DNA of 64,000 nucleotides from Deferribacteres bacterium (GCA_020633675.1 JACKDE010000002.1:434001-498000); one strand, 5' to 3'. Positions 46,134-55,295 are shown, counted from the first letter of the stretch. Translations and numbers: made by a program. The notes: generated by a model from the letters alone, not told the origin.

Positions 46134-47884
46134 CAACTTCTCCCCAACTGCCAGCCGATTTATTTGTCCAGCCTTTTAATGACTGCGTTCTGCTCGAGAC
46201 GATTGAGCATCTTCAACGACAACTTTCTCTGAGCTTGGCTTGGCAGCGGATCCGGGTGAGCGTTGAATTGCCTGCCGGCGAAAAAGCCGGGCTGTGCGCG
46301 AATATTCTGCTATGCGATCCATTGGCATTTCAGCCTTTTCCAGTACAATTTCATGCTAACGCGCAAAAACGCTTGCAGCAGGATACGGCCCTGCAGGAAA
46401 GCATCGCCCACGCATACTGGCAAACATGCTGGGCCAGCGGAGCCATCCGGGCCTCGCGCGGCGAAACCGAGCCGGTGGCGTTCGTCGCTGTTGACCGTTC
46501 GCAGAGTTTCTCGCCAACTCCTGATCCGGACGAATTCCAAAGGCTGAGTGAAACCCACGTGATTTTCGGGCGCGAAGCGATGATGCTGCACCCCCTAAGG
46601 CAAACTCCCGCCCAGACGATTTGGTGGGACAACGGCCAGTTCACCGGCGGCGCTGATCCGGACTTGCTTGCATGGCTCAACAGGCATGCGTTTGCCGATC
46701 GCTACGTTGCACAAAATCGGAAATTGCCTGCGCGGTTTGCTATCAAACGTTTTGTGCCGGTCTCTGGCTCGCACACCATCTCAGCCTTGCTGCAGAGCGA
46801 GCTCGACCATTTCCGTGATCCTCATTGGCATTCGTCCCGATCGAGCGTGCTGGCAGCGATCAACGGCGGTTTTTTTCTCAATTTCCCGGAAGAGTATCAG
46901 CATCCCTGGTGCGCGATGAACGATCCTGTCGGAATGATGATACTCGGTGGCTGTATCCGTCAGCTTCCATTAGTGGCGCGCGGCGCAGTGCTGGTGAGCG
47001 AGGATGGCCAGGCTACCATACAAGCCGTTTCGATGGCCGATATCGCATTGCGCTTGCCGTGGGAAACCTCTTGGCGGAGCCATGCATCTTCTCAAGCTTT
47101 TGCAATTGATGATCCCCGAAGTGCGGGCAGACAGGTTACAGTTTTTACACCAGCGTTTGGGGCGCTGCAGCCAGCCGGTCAGCAAAAAACACCATTAGGC
47201 GATTGTGTCGATTTCGTGGTGGTTTTTGGCGAGCTGATGGAAAGCCGAATCGGCGGCGGATGCCATATCCCTGCAAACGGCATCGTCATTTCGTGCCCGT
47301 TGGCAGATTTTCCTGGAGAAGACGTGCTTGCCTTGCTACAGCGCCATGGCAGGCAAATCGAATTTCGCTTTTTGCATGAAAAATTTACAGCACAAAAAAT
47401 CGTCACTGCAGTGGCGGCGGGGCCGCTTTTGCTGCAAAATGGCAAATTTATAGCGATAGATTTTTTTGAACAGAAGCCGCCGCCCGAACAATTCGTGCCG
47501 GCTCGCTTCGACAATGGACTTTCAGCACAGGCAGGCGTTGCGCCGACACGCTTCCCGCACGATGCCGATCGCACACGCGCACCGCGAACCATTCTCGGTG
47601 TCACGCCGGAAAATCGCCTGCTGCTTGCAGTCATCGATGGCCGCGCGCGCAGTCATTCGCTCGGCGCCACGCTGCAGGAGGCTGCCGGACTGGCCCGTGC
47701 TCTCGGATGCACGCAGGCGCTCAATTTGGATGGTGGCGGATCGAGCGTGCTGATGTTCGCGCCGAATGTGACAAACGAACCACCACTTTTGCCGGAAATT
47801 GCTAAAGGAATGGCCAATGTGCCATCGGATGATGGTCATAAAGATAGACTGATGCCCGTGCCCATGATGATCACGGGAGATTAA
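46130..47884 (+). CDS. phosphodiester glycosidase (NAGPA/DUF2233) domain protein
   Basis: 584 residues. The last 350 residues carry the NAGPA fold: LAAINGGFFLNFPEEYQ, TRAPRTILGVTPENRLLLAV, SLGATLQEAAGLARALGC and LNLDGGGSSVLMFAP. Relatives release N-acetylglucosamine from phosphodiesters in lysosomes, spore coat or cell wall. The N-terminal 230 residues are unlike any family I know. No signal peptide is clear. It starts in the ATGA overlap with the TPR gene and stops 17 bases before the tandem glycosyltransferase, which suggests a polysaccharide-related operon. Confidence 0.82.
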   Translation: MTTSPQLPADLFVQPFNDCVLLETIEHLQRQLSLSLAWQRIRVSVELPAGEKAGLCANILLCDPLAFQPFPVQFHANAQKRLQQDTALQESIAHAYWQTCWASGAIRASRGETEPVAFVAVDRSQSFSPTPDPDEFQRLSETHVIFGREAMMLHPLRQTPAQTIWWDNGQFTGGADPDLLAWLNRHAFADRYVAQNRKLPARFAIKRFVPVSGSHTISALLQSELDHFRDPHWHSSRSSVLAAINGGFFLNFPEEYQHPWCAMNDPVGMMILGGCIRQLPLVARGAVLVSEDGQATIQAVSMADIALRLPWETSWRSHASSQAFAIDDPRSAGRQVTVFTPAFGALQPAGQQKTPLGDCVDFVVVFGELMESRIGGGCHIPANGIVISCPLADFPGEDVLALLQRHGRQIEFRFLHEKFTAQKIVTAVAAGPLLLQNGKFIAIDFFEQKPPPEQFVPARFDNGLSAQAGVAPTRFPHDADRTRAPRTILGVTPENRLLLAVIDGRARSHSLGATLQEAAGLARALGCTQALNLDGGGSSVLMFAPNVTNEPPLLPEIAKGMANVPSDDGHKDRLMPVPMMITGD

Positions 47885-47901
47885 GAGAGGAGAAGCCGAC
47901 C

Positions 47902-49416
47902 GTGAAAAAACAAACAGCAAATGGGGCCGTGACTTTTGTCATCCCATTTTATGAAAACAGCCAGGAGCTAACCGGACAATTGCAGGCGATTCGTGCCTCC
48001 GGCAGTTCCCCCGAAGTGATTGTTTTTGATGAACGCGCCAATCGCAACGAAAATGCCGAACTCAGCGCGGCTCAAAAAGCCGGCGATGTGCGCTATTTCA
48101 GCCGTGCGCATCGCAACCGCGCCGCTCTTTTTAACGATGGCATCCGTCAAGCCCGAAATGCCATCGTTTGCATCTTGCCGCCCGATATTTATCCGCAGCC
48201 GGAGTTTTGTGCCGCAGTGAATGATGGTTTTCAGGAAAACGATGCAGCTGTCGTGTACACCGATTATGTGATCGAAGAAGGCGGGAAGGAGCCACGCGTC
48301 GAGAAGCTGTGGCCGTTTCAGAACAACATCGACGAACGTTTCTCTTTGGGTTTTTTTCGTATCTATAGCAAGAATGTCGTGTTGGCCACCGGCGGATTTA
48401 ATGAGGATTTGAATTACGCTGAAGAATACGATTTCCGTCTGCGGATTCAGGATACGCACAACGTGATCCATCTCGATCAACCACTTTACCGATCCGTCGT
48501 GCGGCAAACCGAAGCTGCCGATCCGGTGTTGAGCAAATTGCATTCTCCGGGACAAGGCGCCAAAGGCGGATTCAGCTATCTGTTCTACACCCCGGAGATG
48601 GAGCGCGAAATCGAATATGCATTCAAAAATTATCTTAAGCGCCAAAACTGCTTTCTTGTCCATGATAATCGGGAAGTGCCCTATCAGCCGGACGAGGCTT
48701 TTGAAACCAGGGTGAGCATCGTTATCCCGATTTTGAACCGGAAACGCTTTATCCGCCACACCATCGATCGCGTGCTGAAAGGCACTTTTGCGGATTTCGA
48801 GATCCTGGTAGTGGACAACGGCTCAACCGATGGCACCCAGGATGAAGTGCGCGCCATTTCTGACGAACGCGTGCGGTTGGTACAGCATGATGGCAAATGC
48901 ATTGCCGAAGCGCTCAATCGCGGCATTCGCGAGGCGCGCGGCAAGTATATCGCGCAGCTCGATTCCGATGATGAGTATGTGCCGGAAACGCTGCAAACGA
49001 TGGTCGACTACATGGAAACACACCCCAAATGTGGCCTGGCCATCAGCTACTATGATTTGATTGACATCGACAGCAATGTCATCGAAGAGCTTGGGGTGAT
49101 CAAGCATCTCGAGTACGACCGCAACAACATTCTGCGCGTCGATGGCGGTGGCGCTTTGCGCTTTTTCCATAAAAAAGTGCTGGAAGAATTCGGGCTGTAC
49201 AATGTCGAAAACTACGGCAATTTTGGCGAAGACTATGATATGGTGCTGAAGGTGTCGGAGCACTACGATGTGGATCGCGTCCACAAAGTGCTGTACCGCT
49301 ACCGCCGACACGACGATAACACCGATGTGCAGCGTCCGGCTGCGATGAAGGTGTACAACAAGAACAACGCCCGGCAGGATGCCCTGAAACGCCGTCTTGC
49401 CATCAATTCAAAGTGA
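47902..49416 (+). CDS. tandem GT2 glycosyltransferase
   Basis: 504 residues with two GT-A family 2 domains. The N-terminal one (AVTFVIPFYENSQELTGQL, TDYVIEEGG, GGFNEDLNYAEEYDFRLR) ends near residue 250. The C-terminal one is canonical: VSIVIPILNRKRFIRHT, VVDNGSTDGTQ, YIAQLDSDDEYVPETL and GEDYDMVLKV (ED base). It presumably builds a surface or capsular polysaccharide. GTG start with GAGGAG nearby. A terminator follows at 49481-49523. Confidence 0.9.
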   Translation: MKKQTANGAVTFVIPFYENSQELTGQLQAIRASGSSPEVIVFDERANRNENAELSAAQKAGDVRYFSRAHRNRAALFNDGIRQARNAIVCILPPDIYPQPEFCAAVNDGFQENDAAVVYTDYVIEEGGKEPRVEKLWPFQNNIDERFSLGFFRIYSKNVVLATGGFNEDLNYAEEYDFRLRIQDTHNVIHLDQPLYRSVVRQTEAADPVLSKLHSPGQGAKGGFSYLFYTPEMEREIEYAFKNYLKRQNCFLVHDNREVPYQPDEAFETRVSIVIPILNRKRFIRHTIDRVLKGTFADFEILVVDNGSTDGTQDEVRAISDERVRLVQHDGKCIAEALNRGIREARGKYIAQLDSDDEYVPETLQTMVDYMETHPKCGLAISYYDLIDIDSNVIEELGVIKHLEYDRNNILRVDGGGALRFFHKKVLEEFGLYNVENYGNFGEDYDMVLKVSEHYDVDRVHKVLYRYRRHDDNTDVQRPAAMKVYNKNNARQDALKRRLAINSK

Positions 49417-49480
49417 TGGCTGTGGTGTTTTTTCTCCTGGAAAAAATTACCTGCTGGCTTTTTTGAGCTGAAATTTTGAT

Positions 49481-49523
49481 ACTGCGCCGTGTTATCCCAA
49501 AGCATGGCGCAGTTCTTTTTTTC
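49481..49523 (+). terminator. terminator after the GT2 gene
   Basis: ACTGCGCCGTG (49481-49491) pairs with CATGGCGCAGT (49503-49513), one G-T pair, and is followed by TCTTTTTTTC. The remaining bases to 49722 show no gene. Confidence 0.8.
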
Positions 49524-49722
49524 TCCATGAAAATTAAACTTTCGCCTTTTTCAACCCACCCATCTGCACTCCTTTTGCTCAGCTTTTAAATATGGGTTGC
49601 TTGCGATTTTTGCATGGCAAGGGCTTTGCAAAAGCATGCGCAACTTGCGCAATTCTGCGCGCTGAGCTATGTTTGACCGATGAAAAGACAACTGCACGGA
49701 CTGCAACTTTGGAGAACACACC

Positions 49723-50343
49723 ATGGATGGTCGACGACCCACCACTACGGCATTTTTCGCCGGTTTTCTTACTTACCTTTTAAAGGTTGTTTTTTGGATC
49801 GCGGTATCGATTTTTGCGATACACCGCTTGCATGATGCGTTTGGTGCTGGATTGGTTGTCGGCAGTGCGAAAAGTGCTCAGCCTGCATTCGAAACCCGGA
49901 TAGCTGGCCGTGAATATGAAGCGTCCGAAGCCAGGCTTGCGCGTGTGGAAACCGCAATTGCAAATCCGTCAATGACCAGCGCCCCAGCGAAATTCAAATC
50001 TGCAAACAAAAAAGAGCCACTGCAGACCGGCAAGGCTTCGTTTTACGGCAAGCGCTGGAGCGGACGTCAGACTGCCAACGGGGAGATATTTGATCACCGC
50101 AAATTTACCGCCGCACACAAAAAATTGCCCTTCGGTACCTACGTACGCGTGGTGCGCGCGGACTCAAAAGAGTCTGTCGTTGTGCGCATCAATGATCGCG
50201 GGCCTTTTGTAAAGGGCCGGATAATCGATTTGTCCTCAGCCGCTGCTGCTGCAATCGATATGGTAGCTGAAGGTGTCGTTAAAGTTGAGCTTTATTCAGC
50301 CAATGTGGCTGATTATCTCAAGCAGTTTAAAAATGAGAAGTGA
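49723..50343 (+). CDS. rlpA: RlpA-like double-psi beta-barrel protein
   Basis: 206 residues: one transmembrane helix near the N-terminus (LTYLLKVVFWIAVSIFAI), a linker, and a C-terminal RlpA domain with GKASFYGKRWSGRQTANGE, TAAHKKLPFGTYVRV and VRINDRGPFVKGRIIDLS. RlpA proteins are septal lytic transglycosylases acting on denuded glycans. There is no SPOR domain, unlike E. coli RlpA, and the anchor is a membrane helix rather than a lipid. GGAG precedes the ATG. Confidence 0.9.
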   Translation: MDGRRPTTTAFFAGFLTYLLKVVFWIAVSIFAIHRLHDAFGAGLVVGSAKSAQPAFETRIAGREYEASEARLARVETAIANPSMTSAPAKFKSANKKEPLQTGKASFYGKRWSGRQTANGEIFDHRKFTAAHKKLPFGTYVRVVRADSKESVVVRINDRGPFVKGRIIDLSSAAAAAIDMVAEGVVKVELYSANVADYLKQFKNEK

Positions 50344-50361
50344 TGAGCTGCTGGCAAAAAT

Positions 50362-50922
50362 TTAGCGCAGTGATGGCAAGGTTTTGCTGACCCGCAATGC
50401 CCAGGCTGCGAACAGGACAACGGCCAGCACAATCATCATTCCCTCCCAAAAGATGGCGTGGAAGAAGTCGACAAATGCCGGGTAGAAAACGCCCACATAA
50501 AAAATGCTGATCAGCCGCACTATATTGATTACGCTGAGTGCAAAAGCGCATAACAGCACGCCGCGCAGTTTGGTGCGCCAGGCAACCGGGAACGCCAAAA
50601 TGGCAGCCAGCATGCCGGCACCCTGATACACGCCGGTGCATTTGTAGTAAATTTCCATGCTGAACTGGTCGTAGCGCAATAGCGTGCCGATTTTCTCGCT
50701 TGCAAAACCAAGCCCGGGCAGCAGGTTATGCAACAGCGTCGCCAATGACGCTGCCAGCGGATTGACCGCTGCTGCAATAAACCACTCGCTGTAGACGATA
50801 CCGTACAGCGAACCTGCCCATAAAGCAAAAATGCCAAAGGCCTTAAGGAGTTGCCGGTTCGTGCGCGACCATGCCGACAGGCGCGATGTTGTCAGGATTT
50901 GAAGCATTTCAAGTTCATCCAC
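50362..50922 (-). CDS. exosortase/archaeosortase family transpeptidase
   Basis: 186 residues with about five transmembrane helices. The catalytic set is visible: Cys95 in YYKCTGVYQGAG, Arg136 in INIVRLISI and His155 in DFFHAIFWEG. Exosortases cut short C-terminal sorting signals and hand the protein to the envelope or an exopolysaccharide. It lies next to, and downstream of, a protease gene whose C-terminus looks like its substrate signal, so this is likely a dedicated single-target enzyme. GTG at 50922 gives the longest version; ATG at 50907 is an alternative. Confidence 0.88.
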   Translation of the reverse strand: MDELEMLQILTTSRLSAWSRTNRQLLKAFGIFALWAGSLYGIVYSEWFIAAAVNPLAASLATLLHNLLPGLGFASEKIGTLLRYDQFSMEIYYKCTGVYQGAGMLAAILAFPVAWRTKLRGVLLCAFALSVINIVRLISIFYVGVFYPAFVDFFHAIFWEGMMIVLAVVLFAAWALRVSKTLPSLR

Positions 50923-50938
50923 TCGATTTGCGCTTTTC

Positions 50939-50970
50939 GCATCCGGCCGGCTTGCTTGCCGACCGGATGC
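50939..50970. promoter_or_regulatory. intercistronic stem-loop between protease and exosortase genes
   Basis: GCATCCGG-C-CGGC and GCCG-A-CCGGATGC form a 12-bp stem with one mismatch and a 6-base loop. There is no T run on either strand, so it is not a standard terminator. It may stabilise the protease message or limit read-through to the exosortase. Confidence 0.45.
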
Positions 50971-50981
50971 TGAGCGCGAAG

Positions 50982-52895
50982 TTATCTTGCACTGCCTGGC
51001 CGAAGTGCATTCTTCAGCACAACGACCAATACTAAACCCAAAAGCAAAATAAAGACGACCATGCCGAAGGGTGACATCACCGGCACGCGCATGTTCGCCA
51101 CTTCCACTTCGACCGAGCCACTCGCTGAGTTCACGCCATCGGTGGTGCTGATGGTGATGACGGCATTGCCTTCATTTGCGCCGGTGACGGTCGCTGTGAC
51201 TTTGCCGTTAGCGCCGGTGGTGGCGCTTGCAGGCGAGACAGTGGCCAGCGAAGTGTTGCTGCTGACAAAAGTGACGGTCGCGCCGTTCATGGCAGCGCCG
51301 TTGTTGCGCACGACCACGCTGATTTGTTCGGTACCGCCATCCGGATTGACACGGAAGGAAGCCGGATCGATGCTCAGCGTAATCGGCGATGGCGCTTTCA
51401 GACCAACGGCATCCCAGGCTTTGGCGACGGCTTCGGCTTTGCCCGCATCATTCGGAAAGACCACGGCCACGGCGTCCAAAGTAGCATCGCGGGCATCGGC
51501 GAAATCGGAGTAGGTGTGCAGCCAGTTGATCTGCGCTTCGTAGAAAATTTTGCCCATGGCTTCGCGGCCAATACCGGGTACCGTTACACCACGAAAAGTG
51601 CCGCCATCCGCCATCAGTTGCGCGGCTTTGTTCGGAATGCCACTGTTGATGTGCACGCCGCCGTTGTCCTGGTCTGTATCGACGAATTCATCCATGTGAG
51701 CCGGTTGATTGCCTTTTGTCGGATCGAACATATCACGCAAGGCATCGCCGGGTTCGTTTGGTGTCCACACATCCTCACCGATTTGCCAATCTTCATCATC
51801 GACGAGAGCAGCAAAAATATCGGAAATCGATTCGTTGAGCGCACCGGGCTGATCGCGGTACACCAGGTTCGATTCCCGCTCGGTGACAGCGTGCGTCAGC
51901 TCGTGCGCAACGACATCCAGCGCCAACGAAAGCGGCCCCAGTATTTCGCCATCGCCGTCGCCGTAAACCATTTGAAAGCTGTTCCAGAACGCATTGTTGT
52001 AACGATTGCTATAGTGGGCGGTGGAGATGATCGTCGCGCCGCGATTGTCGTAACTGTCACGGCCAAAATTGCTTTGATAATATTGATAGACGATTCCGGC
52101 GTTATCATGCGCGGCATCAAGCACCGCATCGCCATAGGCCGCCTCACCTTCGTTGCGGACCAGCAATCCGGGCAGGCTGGTGCCGTTGCGCGCATCGTAG
52201 GTTTTGCGCTGCATGGTAAATTTCAGGTTGTTGTACTGATCGATGACCTCGCCACTTTTGGCATCGATGTAATAGATGAAATCACCCAGCGGATCGTCGC
52301 TGAAAATGCGCACTTTCCAGGCCAGATGGTTATTGCCATTGAAGTGATACACACACAATTCCGAGCCCGGTGTTTGGTTGATCGGCGCCTGCGGATTGAG
52401 ATGAGTTTGCGCGGCAGCGATCGCGTCTTCTGCGCTCACCGTAGCTTCGGTATCGACTTCGATGTTGGGCAAATAGCGGCCGGTGACCACCTGCACCTGC
52501 CGGTTGGCATCGATGTGCACCAGCATGTTATTGCCGTCGACAGGCAGAGCATTGTGCATTTGCTGCAAGCGGGCGTGCTCCCAGCCGCGTGCATCGGTGT
52601 TCGAGGCAATGAAAGACAGTTGCTGCTGAACATCGCTGACGCCAAAAATGGTTTGGTTGGCTGAGAAAAACTGCTCGCAAATTGCCCGCGCATCGCCGCT
52701 GAGGGGCGCGCTGAGCTGGCCAGCCAACCGCGCCGGCGTGCCGGTTTGCCGGTTCCAACGCACCTTCACTGTGGGATCAGCCTGCTGGATTTGGCCGAGA
52801 CTGGCCAATTGCTGGGCGGTCTGCGCAGACAGCGCCGCCGGCATGATCGCAACTGCGAGAGCAAAATTAAGAACGCGAATTTTGACATTTTTCAT
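50982..52895 (-). CDS. M4 (thermolysin-like) metallopeptidase with C-terminal exosortase signal
   Basis: 637 residues: signal peptide (ALAVAIMPAALSAQ), FTP and PepSY propeptide (about 60-225), M4 catalytic domain with HELTH (331-335), Glu355 in NESISD and His415 in NGGVHINSG, then a bacterial Ig-like domain (about 505-600). The last 34 residues are VPVMSPFGM, a hydrophobic helix (VVFILLLGLVLVVVL) and a basic tail (KNALRPGSAR), resembling IPTLxxWG-type exosortase signals. It is therefore a secreted protease likely anchored or released by the adjacent exosortase. AAGGAC precedes the ATG. Confidence 0.92.
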   Translation of the reverse strand: MKNVKIRVLNFALAVAIMPAALSAQTAQQLASLGQIQQADPTVKVRWNRQTGTPARLAGQLSAPLSGDARAICEQFFSANQTIFGVSDVQQQLSFIASNTDARGWEHARLQQMHNALPVDGNNMLVHIDANRQVQVVTGRYLPNIEVDTEATVSAEDAIAAAQTHLNPQAPINQTPGSELCVYHFNGNNHLAWKVRIFSDDPLGDFIYYIDAKSGEVIDQYNNLKFTMQRKTYDARNGTSLPGLLVRNEGEAAYGDAVLDAAHDNAGIVYQYYQSNFGRDSYDNRGATIISTAHYSNRYNNAFWNSFQMVYGDGDGEILGPLSLALDVVAHELTHAVTERESNLVYRDQPGALNESISDIFAALVDDEDWQIGEDVWTPNEPGDALRDMFDPTKGNQPAHMDEFVDTDQDNGGVHINSGIPNKAAQLMADGGTFRGVTVPGIGREAMGKIFYEAQINWLHTYSDFADARDATLDAVAVVFPNDAGKAEAVAKAWDAVGLKAPSPITLSIDPASFRVNPDGGTEQISVVVRNNGAAMNGATVTFVSSNTSLATVSPASATTGANGKVTATVTGANEGNAVITISTTDGVNSASGSVEVEVANMRVPVMSPFGMVVFILLLGLVLVVVLKNALRPGSAR

Positions 52896-53635
52896 TTCAT
52901 GGTCCTTTTGGTAATGGCTTTATGATGGTCGATGAATTTTCGGATTTGTGCGAATGTATGCAAAAAATGCTCCGCCAATATAAACCTGTATTTGGAAATA
53001 AAAAGTTAAATAGTACTAACACTTATGATGCTGTGGGCAAGCTGTGCAACCTACATTTAATGTCATTAAGTTAAGGCCCTGTTTATCATGCTGGAGAGAT
53101 TGTCGAAAAAGTCCAAAACTGTCATGCCGCAGGCATCTATTTTGATTTGTTGTCCGGACTTTGAGCGTAGTTTCTACCTGAATGCAAAATAGATTCCATT
53201 CAGAATGACACCAAAATAGGTTTTTCGACAGTCTCCGAAGCATTTATTTGGACGCCTGTGCAGGTTTCTGAACTTAGGTCAAGCTATAATGCAAAATAGA
53301 TTCCTACTGAATGACATTGGGGGGGTGCTTAACTTAGTGACATTGAACTCAATTTGTTGTCAGCGGCAGGGCAGGCCGTTATTGCCATGCCAGCCGGGGC
53401 TGGCTTTTTTTCAGTTGCCTGCAATCGCTTGTTCGGCTATTTTGTCAAATTGTTGAATGGATTTTACAAGCAATACCGTTCAGTTTAGGAGCATGCTTCA
53501 TCCTGAGCGCAGTCGAAGGATGAATTCTTGAGCGTAAACTTCATGTCTCGACCAAGCTTGTACTGAGCTTGTCAAAGTGCTCGACATGAAGAAAATGGCT
53601 TAGCTGAACGATATTGTCTTAACAAGAGGAACCGC
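52896..53635. other. intergenic region rich in repeats
   Basis: About 740 bases with no gene. It holds a 143-bp inverted-terminus element (53094-53236), fragments of the same core near 53290-53320, and two short palindromes: TCATCCT...AGGATGA (about 53498-53523) and CTTCATGTC...GACATGAAG near 53539-53590. Confidence 0.6.
53094..53236. repeat. 143-bp inverted-terminus element
   Basis: Starts GAGATTGTCGAAAAAG and ends with the near complement CTTTTTCGACAGTCTC-like arm (TTTTTCGACAGTCTC observed). The inside carries GTCATGCCGCAGGCATCTAT, a core also present in both 204-bp elements, so the two families are related. Confidence 0.7.
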
Positions 53636-54463
53636 ATGCACAAACACGTACTCGGCGTGATCGGCTACCCGATGACGCACACGCTCTCGCCGTACCTGCA
53701 CGGCTTTATGATTGAAAAACTGGGCTTGCCTGCCAGCTATTTTGCCTTTTCTGTGCAGCCGGAGCGGCTGGGCGACGCATTGGCCGGCGCGAAAGCGCTC
53801 GGGCTGACCGGTCTGAATGTCACCGTGCCGCACAAGCAGGCGGTGATGGCGCATCTCGACGAGATCGATGCACGCGCCAAAGCCATCGGCGCAGTGAATA
53901 CGATTCGATTCGAAAAGGGCGCAGCATTCGGCACCAACACCGACGCCGGCGGATTTTTGGAGAGTCTCACCTTCAACGATGTCAGTCTGGCTGGCCGCGA
54001 AGTGCTGATTCTCGGGGCAGGGGGCGCTGCCCATGCCATCGTCTATGCGGCCCAGCAAGCTGGCGCGGCGGCGATCAGCATCTTCAATCGCACGGCCGAG
54101 CGTGCTGAAAAACTGGCCGCGCATTTTGGTGTGCGTGCTGTCGCCGAAGCGGACACGGAACGGCTAGCAAACGGTGCGGTGGTCATCAACACCACTTCGG
54201 TAGGCATGTCGCCGAAACTCGATGCCTGCCCGTTGCCGGAAAACCCGTTTCGTAGCGACCTGATCTATGTCGACCTGGTGTACAATCCTCTGAAAACGCG
54301 TTTTTTGGCGCTGGCGCAGCACGCTGGCGCAACCACGGTCGACGGCCTGGGCATGCTGATTTTTCAGGGCGCGCAAGCATTGTCACACTGGATGGCGAGG
54401 GAGATCGATGTGCAAAAATGGTATCCCGAGCTGAGGACGCTGCTGATAAGCAAGATGAAATAG
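53636..54463 (+). CDS. aroE: shikimate dehydrogenase
   Basis: 275 residues. It reduces 3-dehydroshikimate with NADPH. Seen: GVIGYPMTHTLSPYLHGFM, LNVTVPHKQAVMAHL with the catalytic Lys, GAVNTIRF, TDAGGFLESL with the Asp, NADP-binding LILGAGGAAHAIVYAA and NTTSVGMSPK, ending DGLGMLIFQGAQAL. GAGGAA stands before the ATG. It stands alone among repeats and accessory genes. Confidence 0.96.
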   Translation: MHKHVLGVIGYPMTHTLSPYLHGFMIEKLGLPASYFAFSVQPERLGDALAGAKALGLTGLNVTVPHKQAVMAHLDEIDARAKAIGAVNTIRFEKGAAFGTNTDAGGFLESLTFNDVSLAGREVLILGAGGAAHAIVYAAQQAGAAAISIFNRTAERAEKLAAHFGVRAVAEADTERLANGAVVINTTSVGMSPKLDACPLPENPFRSDLIYVDLVYNPLKTRFLALAQHAGATTVDGLGMLIFQGAQALSHWMAREIDVQKWYPELRTLLISKMK

Positions 54464-54521
54464 CCAAAGCGGTGATGAACGTATTCTGGCAAAAACCTGG
54501 CTGTGCCTGATTTGAAAAGAC

Positions 54522-54550
54522 TTGACAATGCCGGGATAAATTGGCATTAT
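54522..54550 (+). promoter_or_regulatory. candidate sigma-70 promoter
   Basis: TTGACA (54522-54527), a 17-base spacer, and CATTAT (54545-54550). Downstream are GCGC-TTTA-GCGC and GGTAAC-TCC-GTTACC hairpins, suggesting a structured leader or small RNA before the accessory genes. The interval 54464-54944 has no protein gene. Confidence 0.45.
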
Positions 54551-54725
54551 GCAGACGGATCATTTCACGGGGAGCACGCGCTTTAGCGCTAAGTCATGCA
54601 AGTGGGAATAAAATGCGGCGGGAGGTCAACTGATGAAACATTGCAAATAGCGGTAGAAGGTAACTCCGTTACCGCGCATGGATAGTCATCACCCTCTCAG
54701 CTCGAATGAATAGCCGGGATATGGT

Positions 54726-54877
54726 ATATGCAGTCTGTATAAACCGGCAAATTCAAATACTAACAAAAGACGTAAGTCGCTAAAATAAAAATAGTTATGT
54801 CGGTGACACCGCAAACAATGCGTTGTGTTATGCAGAAAAAGGCAGTCTGCGCTAATAGATTTATACAGACTGCATAT
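54726..54877. repeat. 18-bp perfect inverted repeats, 116 bases apart
   Basis: ATATGCAGTCTGTATAAA at 54726-54743 and its exact complement at 54860-54877. The pair precedes the lectin-like fragment. It could be a miniature element or a recombination site; the inside holds smaller hairpins but no gene. Confidence 0.65.
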
Positions 54878-54944
54878 TCATAGTTATGTGGTCATATGTT
54901 TAATCGATACCAATAAAATATTCCAAATTAAGGATAATCTTTTT

Positions 54945-55199
54945 ATGAGAAATCTTTTTGTTGTTTTGCTTGTAGGTTTTCTGCCTCCTTTAATTGGGCA
55001 AACTACTCAAACTTTATCTGGTGTTTACACCATTCAACAAGCAAGTAATGAGCGCTTTATTGATGCCCATGAGATAGAAAAGACCCGACTTCAGAGTGAA
55101 CTGGTTAAATTCCATTTTGTTGTCTTAAATCAAAAAGGCAAATTGTCGCAATGCGACAGCGGGTGTTCGATATTATCGAAAATAGATGTGAAAGAATAG
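54945..55199 (+). CDS. small secreted protein, probable truncated ricin-type lectin
   Basis: 84 residues with a signal peptide (MRNLFVVLLVGFLPPLIGQ) and then GVYTIQQASNERFIDAHE, the usual start of a ricin-type beta-trefoil lectin domain. After HEIEK the frame continues in a sequence unlike the domain and stops, so about two thirds of the fold is missing. It looks like a truncated or remodelled gene. AAGGA precedes the ATG. AT-rich. Confidence 0.55.
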   Translation: MRNLFVVLLVGFLPPLIGQTTQTLSGVYTIQQASNERFIDAHEIEKTRLQSELVKFHFVVLNQKGKLSQCDSGCSILSKIDVKE

Positions 55200-55295
55200 C
55201 ATGCAAGGTTGTCAGTTCGACCACTAATTATAGAGAGAATCTGCTTTCCGATGGTTAACAAAATAAGTGGGGCATGTATTGAAAGGGGTAATGCC

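Noticed and set aside
51324..52664. Plus-strand frame of 446 codons opposite the M4 protease
   Set aside because: Antisense to a protease with all catalytic residues; no independent evidence.
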